A stretch of 64,000 nt of DNA. Origin: Dryas octopetala (lineage: Eukaryota > Streptophyta > Magnoliopsida > Rosales > Rosaceae). Where the stretch lies: assembly GCA_963921425.1 (NCBI GenBank), contig OY992833.1, positions 1,924,501 to 1,988,500 of the forward strand. The letters run 5' to 3'. The notes beneath the pieces were generated by a model. That model had not been told where the DNA came from, searched no databases, and saw nothing but the letters and a program-made list of their open reading frames with translations. A program made the translations under genes and the position numbers. Numbering within the stretch: the stretch's first letter is position 1; every line of letters starts with the position of its first letter. Shown here piece after piece: positions 13,998 through 24,183 of the stretch.

Positions 13998-14090
13998 CAC
14001 CTGTGTTGATTTTTTTTATTTTTTTTTTAAGCTTTTAAAAAATCATATATTTGCTAAAACAATTTTCAATTTCTTGTTTGAAAATATAGG

Positions 14091-16073
14091 ATGGACAGAA
14101 GAAGAATCAGACGTGGTGCATCTTCATCCAGAGGGGAAGTCCCCGATGTTGCCGATGATATGCAAAGAACACGACCCACAGCTTCTGGGCGAAGAAGGCT
14201 AGTACAAGCACGAGCTAGTCGTGAGGCAGTTCCTGAACAAGCTGAGGTTCCGGTTGAGGATTACAATGAGGATAATCCCAACGAGCTTGCTGAGCCTTTC
14301 CCGGGAGGTCCCATTGACACGTCCCTGCTGAGGAGTTATGGAACTCACGTAGCTGCTGACATTTGGAACAACGAGGTATGATCTTTAACAGTTGGTATTA
14401 TATGCTTGTGTAACTTGCAGTAATAATGAGTGAATTTCTTTGGTTATGTTTGAATTAGGAACGGGAGCCTTTGAGGTGCATGTCCAAAACCACCAAGCTT
14501 CGTGAGTGGAAGTTGTGGGCCAAAACAGATAATGACCGGTTGAAGGGATATGTCATTAATTCTGGGTTGACATCACTGGTGCAGTGTTCTTACCGTACGG
14601 TTGACAAAGTGTTGGTGTCCGCTTTTGTTGAGAGGTGGCATCCGGAGACCAATACATTCCACCTGCCTTTTGGTGAGATGACCATCACACTAGATGATGT
14701 AGCCAACATTTTAGGCATTCCGGTTGGTGGTGCACCAGTGGCTACACTTGTCGATGATAACATTATTTCTGAATATCTACTAACTGCATATTTAGGAGTT
14801 AGTGGGGATCAGGCATCAGAGTAGTTGATGGACTTTGGTGGTGAGTACGTACGATTAGAGTGGTTACGTACGTGCTTTAGTGATGTCACTGATGCCGACT
14901 CTGAGCATGAAATCCAATGTGCAGCCCGGGCGTATCTGTTGTATTTATTGGGTTGTACCCTGTTTGTAGATAAGACTGGCACAAGGGTATAAGTCCAATA
15001 TCTCAGACTGCTCACTAATCTAGACACCGTTAGCCATTACGCATGGAGCGCTGGATGCCTAGCATGGTTGTTTAGGCAGTTTGGATTTGCCTCTCGAGCT
15101 GGTGTCAAACAAATCGGCGGATATATGACACTGATAGAGGCTTGGGTGTACGAGCACATGCACACCATTTTCGGTCCATCGTACGATATGAATTATTCCG
15201 AGAATTCACCTCGTGCGCTCCGCTGGACTCCAAGGCGGGATGGTGGCAGTGATCTTGAAGCAGTGCAAAGAATACGGCAACGACTTGATGTTTTGTCGGC
15301 TGACGAGGTATATTTGTAATTTACAATTCTTTTTATAAATTTAGGATTATATTATTACGTTAATGTTTTCAACTATATAATGTTATTGTTTTTTTTCAGG
15401 TTATTTGGGAACCATACAAATCCCAAAGACAAGCACACACATTGCCAGCTATAGCATTCTTCACAGGGATGATAAGGTGTTTTGATGTTGTTGAGCCTTA
15501 TTGTCCCGAGAGAGTACTTAGGCAGTTTGGGAGGGTACAGACGATCCCCCCTGCACCACGTGCTGTTTTTCAGGGGGTTAGAGGTTCGAATGCGCACTCA
15601 TACAGACCCATGTACAATTATTTAGCTGGTGTGTGGGAGGCATGGGGGAATCACGTGTTGTCTGAGGAGGCGCGCAGTATACCGGTGAGGCGGCCATCGG
15701 ATACTGTGAGAGGGTACCTCGATTGGTTCACCTCTATATCACATCCAATCGTCCACAACCCTATTCGCAGAGGTGCATTTGACCCACACGCCACATCGGA
15801 TATTGCATACTATCGAGTACGTAAATTTACACAATAAATTTTCTCATTTTCCGATTGCATCTGTTAATGTTCGCATATTTTGGCTTTTAGGAGCGCGAGG
15901 CTCGGATGCTACAAATTACCCAGCTGATTATTGACATGGGCGAAGAAGTTGCTATCACACGTCCTACTTACCTCTATCAGTCGGTTCAGAGTTTGCAACA
16001 TATTTTACAGGGGACGCACTTGCAGGACACTATGACATACCAACGCGGTTCGAGACGGCGTCCCCGCCAATGA
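14091..16073 (+). pseudogene. Plant mobile domain (PMD-C, MAIN-like) gene of the MULE, with two in-frame stops
   Basis: Exons 14091-14375, 14459-15307, 15400-15816 and 15891-16073 (stop TGA) splice in frame by GT-AG to 578 codons. Start MDRRRIRRGASSSRG. The N-terminal exon is basic, then acidic. Exon 2 holds the PMD core (EWKLWAKT, VDKVLVSAFVERWHPETNTFH, PFGEMTITLDDVANILG). Exon 3 continues with LPAIAFFTGMIRCFDVVEPY. TAG at 14822 and TAA at 14990 interrupt exon 2 while the frame stays intact on both sides, so these are point nonsense changes rather than indels. Family knowledge: PMD proteins of the MAIN/MAIL type are host silencing and genome-stability factors, and the PMD-C branch lives in transposons; its role there is not settled. 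It could be an accessory transposition or anti-silencing gene (inference). Confidence 0.85.
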
Positions 16074-16306
16074 TTATAACTTCATATTTTTGTAGTTTCT
16101 GTAACTAGATAAGGTTTTATTTATGTCAAATACTATGGTTAATTTATATAATTGAATCCACCTCATTATTTATGTAAAATACTTAGGTTCATGCAAAACA
16201 AATATCCACATACTTATATATATTTAAATCCACATACTTATATATATTTAAATAATACAATAATCTCATCATAACTCAATGTAAATGCATCAAGTCCAGA
16301 ACATAA
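16074..16306. other. Intergenic spacer between the convergent MULE genes
   Basis: AT-rich, with a short direct duplication (CCACATACTTATATATATTTAAA) at 16207 and 16229. It probably supplies 3' ends to both genes. Nothing else seen. Confidence 0.5.
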
Positions 16307-19300
16307 TCAACCACTATCAAGAGACACGGGTTCTTGTGTGGATGGATCACTATGGCACACAAATTCTTTGAATTGCTCAAGGCGATGTTGGTATCTAGTA
16401 TACCACATTTTTGCGCTTTCGGTGGCATGCAAGGTCCACACAGTAGGAATAGGTGGCATGGGATGATCCGGTACTAAGTGTACCTATAAAATAGCAGTAC
16501 ACATGAGTTCAATAAATATGGAATAAATATCCACTAAGTGTACCTATAAAAATAATTTAAATATCCAATAAAACAAACCATATAGTTCAATGTATACCTG
16601 TACGAAATGATCGTCATTGACAAAACCGATACCAATCTCACGAATCTCGGATCCCTCTAGTATATCTGGGTGTACGCTAAATGGTAGGCATGTTAAGCAT
16701 AACGACCTAGATACATGGGTCACCACTACACCATAGCATGTCGCGATAACATATCCCATCTCCGGCATGTCCATCCAATAATCCTTTGGTGCAATAAGAG
16801 GTTCTTCAAAATACTCAATCGAATGCTTTAGCTCAGTAACTCGAGATCGACCAAATATGGACTCATATAGGATGGACAATGACCGTAACGAGTGGAATAA
16901 ATCTATACGCACTTTCCGCCACGCATTTTCACCCAACCCCAATGCCAAAGCTACGACTCTATACCCACAATGACCGTCGGATTTCACATCAGTGGCACCG
17001 GTAATGAATGGCCTAATGCTAGCTTTGAATTGCTGTGTATACCGGTGGGTCGGAACAGATGGCGTGAGTGATGTCTTATATGCCTGTAGAAAAATATAAA
17101 TAAATCCGATTATGCAATGAGTATTAGTAAAATAAAGTAAGATCATCCAAATGAATTATATACCTTCAATTTTGATACTCTTGCCTTTGGCGAATTGGTG
17201 CCAACTGTACATATTGTAGGTGATGGTGAGTGGCTACCTTGACCCGAAAGTGCATACTCGAAGGCAGATGGCAAACGGCAGGTAGAATTTTCAGCTTTAC
17301 TAGGGCGCCCTTTAGTCTTTACCTTCGCACACGGTTCTTTTAGCACCGTTATATCTGGATTCATAAGCTCTTCTATTTTCAAACTTATCATCCTCTTAGT
17401 GTCCTCATTCTGTCCTTCCATCCATATTGCTAGTCTATCAAGTGTTGACTGAACCGGTGGATTTGACACTATCACTTGTGGTTCGTGAAGCATATCCAAC
17501 TTTCTCCAACGGGGATGCACTGAATCAAGTGGAATACGCATCTTACGTCGCCTATACGACAAAATCTCATGTGCACATGGCAAACAGTGTGTATGGCGAA
17601 TAGTGCAATCACACGGTAATGTTCCAGTCGGATTTGAATCGGCCCTACAAAAAGAAAAGAATTATATTAGTCAGTAAGCATCACATTAATGAAGTGTTCA
17701 TGGTAGTAATTATAGTTGAGTTAGTATCCAAATTACCGGCCAATCTCACAAGCAATTATAGTCAATGCCGCCATAGATACATAACCAATCAAATCTTTCA
17801 ATTCCGGCTGTCTCATTTTGACTTGGACAAACGTTCGACTCTTCTCAAATGATGCCTTGATGTGTGTATGCTGCAATACTAACAATGAGTGTATATGTGC
17901 CCAAGAGGTATCAAAGGAAAGCTGGCTAGAACCAAGTTCCCTTTTTAGCTTCGCGTGTGCACTTTCCGCCCTATTAATAGAGTCAAGTTAATTTATATGC
18001 AACACAATATAATAATTAACCAGTAATGCCAAATATGTGAAAGTGTTTACCTATTGGAAGTTGTATTACCAAAATGCATACATGTGTCTGTCCATGCAGC
18101 CACAAACTTCTCCTTGAAAGGTATCAACCAAGTGTCCTTCAAATAGTCAATAACTCCAGGAACCCAACCGAACTTAGATTTAATCTGCTGTAAATCTCTT
18201 AAATACACATCTTCTGACGTTGAATTTACCAAGGAATACCATGAACTATAAAACTTATCCCAATCATCCTTGGTTCCAAACTTTTTCTTGCAATTTGCCA
18301 TCACATTTTTGCTAATGTGCCACCTACACAATAAATGTCTAGCAGTAGGAAAAACTGCAGAGATTGCATTCATGAGTGCTAGATCTCGGTCTGTGACAAT
18401 CACACCAGGAAGACAATCATCGCTGAGTAACGACCTCAATCTAGTCAAAGCCCAAATGTAATTGTCTTCCTTCTCATAACTAATGTAAGCAAATGCAACT
18501 GAGAAAGTCATGTTTGTGGATGTGACCCCAACAATCTCAAAGAGTGGCAGACGGTACCTATTAGTCTTATACGTGCAATCCATGATCAATACATGTGGAA
18601 ATGCACGTAAGAGATCAACACAACCAGGGTGGCTCCAAAACAAATCAGTCACAATATCATCACCACCAGAACATCTATGTCACTCAAAGTATTTGTGTTC
18701 AGATAACTTACTTAGCAAACACTGCATTTCAGTTTTTCCAGCCTTCTCTTTCACCCTATTGCGGTGTCTGACATTGTATATTGTTTTGATTGTTGTTGTA
18801 TTCGAATAATCCATTTCCTTCAAGATGGTCAGAATCTACTTCGGTTTCACTAAACTCTTAGACATATCCACCAATAAAGAACTCTCTGTTTCAGATATTC
18901 TCCCCACAAATGAATGTCCTTCACCAGTAACTAAAACTCTATGGTTATGCACTCCACATACCACACTTAGCATCCATTCATCCTCATTACCAGTTTGCAC
19001 ACCCTTTAATGAGAAGGGGCATCCACATCTTTTTGTAGTAGAGTCCCTACCATCCTTAGGACGTTTTACTATACAACTATCAGCATCATACTTGGATGGC
19101 CTATGGTGACCACTTCGTTCGCAACCAAGGAACACTCTAGCTTTCTTTTTCCCCACCCCTGCTGTATTAGACCTCATAATGACAATGACTATGCTGTTCG
19201 TCCTTCCTTGTGCACGTGCCCAGCTAACCAATGCATCCCTCGAATGAAATATCTACACATATGTAATTTACATTATTCACATTTCAACTACATTTGCAAC

Positions 19301-19966
19301 ATATATTTCCCAAATAACAAATTCATACCTCGTTTGTTGTGAATTCATTATTATAGTCACGTGAGTATTCGATCAAAACCTTGGCCTCGACCTCGACCTT
19401 GACCTCGGCCCCAATGTAGTCCTCAACCTTGCTGTTTCGAGTAGAAGCACCACCATATTGCTCATATTGTTCATCATCCTACACATAAAACATGAAAATA
19501 ATGTTAAAACAGTACGTTCGGTAGAAGGTTACCGAACGAAATGAATCTGTTCGGTAGAAGCTTACCGAACGAAATCATACTGTTCGGTAGTAATCTGCCG
19601 AACCAATAACCTTCGTTCGACAGTTGACTACCGAACAATATCGATTTTTGTAAACAAAATAATTCATTCGACAGATGTCTTCCGAACATATGTAAAATGT
19701 TCGGCATGTGTCTGTCGGAATTCATAAGTTCATTCGGCAAACAGTCACCGAATGGATTTTTTAAAATTTTTTTGTAATTTTCATTCGGCAGTTAACCACC
19801 GAATATGTTAGTTGTGTTCGGTAGTCATCTGTCGAACAATGCAGAAACGTTCGGTACTGGTTTGCCGAATGAACCGCGAACAGTAAATGAAAAACACGAA
19901 AAAAAACCCAAAAAATTACGATCATACCTCGTCGGAAGGCGAATAAGGGACGAGTGAAGGCTCCAT
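16307..19966 (-). pseudogene. MULE transposase gene with FAR1-like, SWIM and OTU domains; two in-frame stops
   Basis: Exons on the - strand: 19966-19928, 19478-19329, 19252-18051, 17970-17737, 17644-17164, 17083-16598 and 16483-16307, all GT-AG, totalling 2,769 nt = 923 codons with consistent phases. Domains in order: a FAR1-like zinc finger (VFLGCERSGHHR … KRCGCPFSLKG … CGVHNH); the MULE transposase core (VLIMDCTYKTNRYRLPLF … GVIVTDRDLALMNAI … LLCRWHISKNV); a SWIM finger (CDCTIRHTHCLPCAHEI); and a C-terminal OTU-type cysteine-protease domain (VKSDGHCGYRVVALALG, catalytic C; later NDDHFVQ, likely catalytic H). Two stops, TAG at 18838-18836 and TGA at 18682-18680, sit in exon 3. The second lies where an aromatic residue is expected before HRC, and both fit TGG changed by G-to-A. 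Otherwise well preserved, so recently inactivated or read through only rarely. Confidence 0.88.
19516..19870. repeat. Right subterminal hairpin array (about ten 22-bp units)
   Basis: The same 9-4-9 hairpin as on the left side, ten units by eye, several with the variant arms GTTCGGTAG / TTACCGAAC. It lies in the transposase gene's first intron. Together with the left array it makes 19 copies, placed symmetrically inside the TIRs. Confidence 0.87.
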
Positions 19967-20257
19967 TCATGAAAACTAATATGTATTTCTACAATCTTAT
20001 TGCGTATATGTGACCAAGAGAGAAAACTTAGGGTTTAATGGAGGAAAAATGAAGAGATGAGGTTATGAGAGGAGGGGGTGTGCAATGAGAGTTTTAGGAT
20101 TATTTTGGCTGAGGTTTAAGAGTGTTGGGTGGGGTGTGTAAGAGTGTTGAGATGGGTGTGTAAGGAGAGTTTTTTTTTTTTCAAATAATAAAGGTTGTCC
20201 TTTTTGGTCATTTCACTTTGTGTCAATTAAGTAATTTCACAAATTAGGTTGTTAGGG

Positions 20258-20299
20258 GTGTGCAAAGAGAAAATTAGGGGTGTGCAAATAGCAGCTCTC
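20258..20299. repeat. Right terminal inverted repeat of the MULE
   Basis: Exact reverse complement of 13089-13130 and directly followed by the target duplication TAACATTA. Confidence 0.92.
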
Positions 20300-20595
20300 T
20301 AACATTATAACGGAATAGACCAAAATGACAAACGTCAAATAGTTTGTGGATCAAAATGGCGAAAAAAAAAATTGTAGACCAAACCGAGACAAAATGAACA
20401 ATAAGTTGACCAAATTGGTAATTTCCTCATCAAAATTATTTCGAAAATTAGGTCGCATTTAAATTTAGATCACAAGCTTTAAAGTTTGAGACTTGAGGTT
20501 AGTCTACAAAGCTTCCTTATTTTTCTATTAATATATAGCTAGCAAGGAGTTTTCCACTTCAAACCACACCATCCTTTCAAGTTGCACCATATCCC

Positions 20596-22775
20596 CTATA
20601 TATAGGCTATATGTGAACCTCCAGTTTGGTGCAACATGGCATCGATCTCATCACCATCTTCCATTCCAAGCTGCACAAACCAAGTAGCAACTAATTAGAA
20701 AACACGACCCATTGAGAAACACAAATTGTTATTGCGAAACATGTAGTGACTGACTTTAAATTCCAGAGAAATCTTTATTGGAAGACATCTTTTCTTAATT
20801 CACGGGACTATTATTCATATAAGAATTAAAATCATCTAACCTTCAATCAATTGAAAACAATAAATGGCCAAAAAGGCTTAAGATCATATCTTATGTATTA
20901 TTATTAATTTCATGCTTAAACTTCTTGATGTGCAATTCTATGTTTAAACTCGACCGTGCCACCGAATCAAGCGGAGCACATGGATGATTTAGAATTAGAG
21001 AGTGTCTAGTTTAAAACCAAATATGAAAGGAAAAGAGGAACAACAATCTACTATATAAACGAGTGGTTCACTACTAATAGCATATCAAGGCTTTTTAAAA
21101 ACTTAGGTGATTAATTATGCATACATAATTTTTATTCAATATCTTTTAAATACGTTTAGTGCATTATCTAAAGTAATTATAATTAGTTTCACCCACAATA
21201 ATTAATTATACTCCTTTCATGAATATGGTTTTATAATTGTTTTATAAAGTTTACCTCTTGAGGAGTTTGATGCTCCTTAATACGGCGGCCATCGAACAAG
21301 AATGCGACGGTTTTGGAGTCTAGGGACCGATGCTTACAAAATGCATCTATCAGTTTGTGTAGCTTGGTGGTTTGTTTAACTCTGAAAAACATTTCAGCAT
21401 CATCCTATACAAAGAAAATTATGTAATCACTACTTAATTAATTAATAATTGCATACATCAAATAAATAACCATGAAGCAAACATATATAACTAACTCAGC
21501 AAATTATCCAACAACAAAAAAATCTTAGCAAATTAAACAACAATACTTTTTTTTAATTTCATCCCATAAAATAATATAAAAGCTCCCCACCCACCATTTT
21601 ATATTCTCTATCTTTATAAAAATAAATTTTCTTCCCAAATATTTCTGTATGCACCAATTATTTATAAACTCCTTATGCATGATTCCATTCACTGGCGGAC
21701 CTACAATAGGGTCAATTGACCCCATGAACCCATAAATCCTAGGCTTGAGGAAATTGGTGTTGATCCCTTGAACCCATGAATGTTGGTGGAGTTGCAGGGG
21801 CAAGCTGTTTGAAGAAATGTCTGAAAGAGGAGAGAAGGAGAGAAGACAGTGGAAGAGTGTCTGGATATTTATTTTGACCGAAGGGATAATAGAGTTAGCT
21901 TTCCAACCCAAGAAACTTGGCCACTGAAAATATTGTTGTTTCTTGAAGGGTAGAAGTTATTATGATCTTTGTCTTGAAAGAAAGAAAGGTTAAGGTACGT
22001 AACTTAGCTAAGTAAGGTTGCCGAAGATGGAAGATGAGGATAAAAATAACAGGAGGAGATATCCAACAAATTTAAGGAATGAAGGTCTCCAATTAAAGCA
22101 GGTACATGACCAGAGAAATTTGTGTTCGCAACATTCAATTCCTTCATGAGACTGCTTCTGTTCAGATTATTAGAAAAATAACTGGTTAGGCCTATGTTAT
22201 ACATCAGATCAAAGACCTCTAAATTTGTTAGGTGGAACATGCCTACTGAATCTTAACCCCATGACGTTCGATTCCTGGATTTGCCACTGATTCCATTCAT
22301 ACATTTATGACATAACAGTGAGTCCCGTAGCAAAATTTTGAGAGACAATATTAACAAAAATCAACAAAATTATAACCGCCTATATTTTAGTTTTCTTTCC
22401 AAAGATTTTATATATAAAAAATATATATATATATATATAGCTTTCTTTTCAAAGATCATTAGTGCAAAAAAAAAAAAAAAAAAACCATCGCAATGCAAAC
22501 TACTGATCTTGAAAGAAGTTGAGACACCCATATATTATTATTACTTTTTTTTTTTTGTGGTCTGAACAGACACCCAAGACTATTTGCTTTAATTTGTAGT
22601 AAGTTGTCAAGCCACGCCATTAGATGCAAGTATATATATATATACTCACTGAAACATACACAAGAAAAAGAGGGAGAGAGAATCAAACCTGGCCCTTAAC
22701 CCTGAGATTGAGAAACTGAGTATCATTATTCATGCTGGGTTTTTCTTCTTCTGCTTGAGCACGATTTACAGACAT
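20596..22775 (-). CDS. SUMO: SUMO (small ubiquitin-like modifier), 103-residue precursor
   Basis: Exons on the - strand: 22775-22689, 21404-21255 and 20670-20596 (stop TAG), phase 0 at both GT-AG junctions; 29 + 50 + 24 residues. The fold is recognisable throughout: FLNLRVKGQ, MFFRVKQTTKLHKLIDAFC, VAFLFDGRRI, and GMEDGDEIDAMLHQTGG. The precursor ends in GG (residues 96-97) followed by SHIAYI, so a SUMO protease would remove six residues before conjugation. In plants SUMO is attached to Lys of nuclear and stress-response proteins by SAE, SCE1 and SIZ1. Compared with the canonical plant SUMO1 type (CDRQSVD…, RLRAEQTPDELEME) this copy is divergent (CKHRSLDSKT, RIKEHQTPQELGME), so it may belong to a minor isoform class. 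I chose the ATG at 22775 because the in-frame Met further upstream (22892) would add an unusual basic extension. Intron 1 (22688-21405) has taken up a hAT element. Confidence 0.93.
21690..22289. mobile_element. Non-autonomous hAT element (600 bp) in the SUMO intron
   Basis: The termini CACTGGCGGA and, inverted, CAGTGGCAAA resemble hAT (Tip100-type) ends. They are flanked by the perfect 8-bp direct repeat ATTCCATT (21682-21689; 22290-22297), the size hAT transposases make. There is no transposase. It carries a piece of an LRR gene on the - strand. Confidence 0.85.
22004..22240 (-). pseudogene. LRR receptor-like protein fragment carried by the hAT element
   Basis: An open stretch of 78 codons with leucine-rich-repeat spacing: LTNLEVFDLMYN, LMKELNVANTNFSGHVP, LIGDLHSLNLLDISSC. 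This is the pattern of extracellular LRRs of plant receptor-like proteins/kinases (LxxLxxLxLxxNxFSGxxP). It has no signal peptide, membrane segment or kinase, and both ends stop at element sequence. It is a captured gene fragment, not a gene. Confidence 0.75.
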
Positions 22776-22892
22776 CTTAATTAAGAGCTTGGATAGGGTT
22801 CTTTTTTTAATGTTCTTTCTGTCTTTCTCTAGGGTTGTACTAGTACTAGCTCTCTTCCTATCCACAATAAAACCACGCAAAGTGTTGTACAA

Positions 22893-22906
22893 AGATATAT
22901 TTAAAG
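22893..22906 (-). promoter_or_regulatory. Possible TATA box of the SUMO gene
   Basis: On the - strand the sequence reads TTTAAATATATC about 120 bp upstream of the chosen ATG. Position and composition fit a TATA element; nothing else supports it. Confidence 0.35.
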
Positions 22907-23223
22907 AGAAAGCGGTGTGATGAGCATATTTTGCATATACTTAGGATATGGGGAAGGTAATTAAGTGGTTGATTGATTGACCGACCCAAGCCATGATTTT
23001 CGACGAACAACTTTCCCACTATTTTTGGTATATAAATTTACACTTTCCCTCTTTAAGACAACCGGCTTAGGTTTAGATGGATTTAGTGATCATTGCCCAT
23101 ATCTGTATTTATTATAGTCTATCCTACGGTTCAGGATCTTATATTCCTTTGTATATACCTGGAAGTTGAATCTGTCGAATTAAATCTAAATATTAAAAAT
23201 ATTTTTATGTCATATAAAATTAT

Positions 23224-24183
23224 GAGCAAATTATATTTTAATACTTCAATTTTATATGTTATTTTAATTTAATTTTTTAATTTTAAAAATTTATAAAAAA
23301 ATACTTTAATTTTTATTTTGTGTTAAAATAATAACTCAGTTAGTTTTTTTCTTAATGAAATCGTTATCTGTTGACGTGACAAGATCATTTTCATCTTTTT
23401 TCCACATGTAAAAAATAAATTAATATTTTCAAAAATTTTGAATAAAAAAAATAATTAGAAATATTAAAGATGTTAAAATAAATAATAAAATATACATTTA
23501 AAACAACACCCCCACACCACCTTTTTGATTTGAGTCCCCACTGAGATTCTGCACATTGCACTTCTCTATTTTTTTTGTCATGGTTGCTGTTGGAGCTCGT
23601 GGCCTCCGATGTTTGCTCGCCTTTGATTGTCAAGCACGACCATGAAGAGAGTTTTGGGGCAAGTGGGTATTGTTTTGCCAGAGCCTTAGTGGGTCGGGGC
23701 TGGGTGAGAAGGGGGGGTGGGTCGAGGAGAGAGGACGGGGTGGATCGGGGCTGGCTGAGGGGGGTGGGTCGGGGAGGGGCTGGGCTGGGCTGGGCTGAGC
23801 TGGGTTGGGTTGGGGGGAGAGAGGAGGGGGCCGGTGCTGGGTGGGGGAGAGAAAGGAATTGCAATTTGCAGAAGAAAAAGAAGGGAGAAGAAGAAGAAAG
23901 GGTGGGGGTTTTTTTTTAATGTATATTTTAATATTTATTTAAAAGTTTTAACATTTTTAATTATTTTTTTATCCAAAATTTTTAAAAATATTAATTTATT
24001 TTTTACAAAAAAGACGAAAATATCATTGTCATGTCAGCAGATAATGGTTTTACTAATAGAAAAACTAACTGAAGTATTATTTTGACACAAAATGAAAGTT
24101 AAGGTATTTTTTGCAAGTTTTCAAAATTGAGGTACTAAATTGAAACAACATGTAAAATTGAGATATTAAAATATAGTTTGCTC
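23224..24183. mobile_element. Foldback element with ~290-bp AT-rich arms and GC-rich core
   Basis: Left arm 23224-23515 and right arm 23905-24183 are diverged reverse complements (GAGCAAATTATATTTTAAT at the left, GAGCAAACTATATTTTAAT read inward from the right). They surround a GGGTCGGG/GGGCTGGGCT-rich core of about 390 bp. The terminal GAGCAAA resembles the other foldback ends in the window. No clear target duplication. The apparent open frames over the core are composition artefacts. Confidence 0.75.

Larger units (their letters stand above)
13089..20299. mobile_element. Autonomous-type Mutator-like element with PMD gene and OTU-domain transposase
   Basis: A 7,211-bp element with identical 42-bp terminal inverted repeats (13089-13130; 20258-20299) beginning GAGAGCTGCTATTTGC. 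Inside the repeats lie further similar but degenerate blocks, then an array of hairpin motifs at each side. Two convergent spliced genes follow: a plant-mobile-domain gene on + (14091-16073) and a transposase gene on - (19966-16307), with their 3' ends 233 bp apart. Family knowledge: PMD-C genes are known as passengers in plant MULEs and Gypsy elements. Both genes carry two in-frame stops, so this copy is probably dead or dependent on others, but the perfect TIRs suggest it could still be mobilised in trans. Confidence 0.9.
13081..20307. repeat. 8-bp target-site duplication of the nested MULE
   Basis: TAACATTA occurs at 13081-13088 and again at 20300-20307, immediately outside the 42-bp inverted repeats. 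The span covers the element itself; only the two ends are the duplication. MULEs typically make 8-11 bp duplications. Confidence 0.85.
12013..20428. mobile_element. Long-inverted-repeat (foldback, MULE-like) element, split by a nested MULE
   Basis: The segment 12013-13088 plus 20308-20428 (about 1.2 kb once the insert is removed) folds back on itself: 12013-12600 is the reverse complement, with divergence, of 12620-13088 plus the right fragment. Matching anchors are AATTACCAA at both termini, TTTGACGTTTGTCATTTT, and TTGGGTCAAAATTAAGAAG against its inverted form. The termini are GAGAAAATTACC and, inverted, GAGGAAATTACC. A 10-bp direct repeat ATCAAAATTA flanks them (12003-12012 and 20429-20438). 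No coding capacity of its own. It is non-autonomous and older than its insert. Confidence 0.85.

Noticed and set aside
18836-19231. Separate small zinc-finger gene
   Set aside because: The frame continues past the stop into the MULE transposase exon with the same phase; it is the N-terminal domain of the broken transposase.
21525-21911. 128-codon - strand frame in the SUMO intron
   Set aside because: Crosses the left end of the hAT element; the two halves have unrelated origins.
23391-23919. Open frames over the GC-rich core, glycine- or proline-rich
   Set aside because: Repetitive GGGTCGGG/GGGCTGGG composition with no conserved motif; part of a foldback element.
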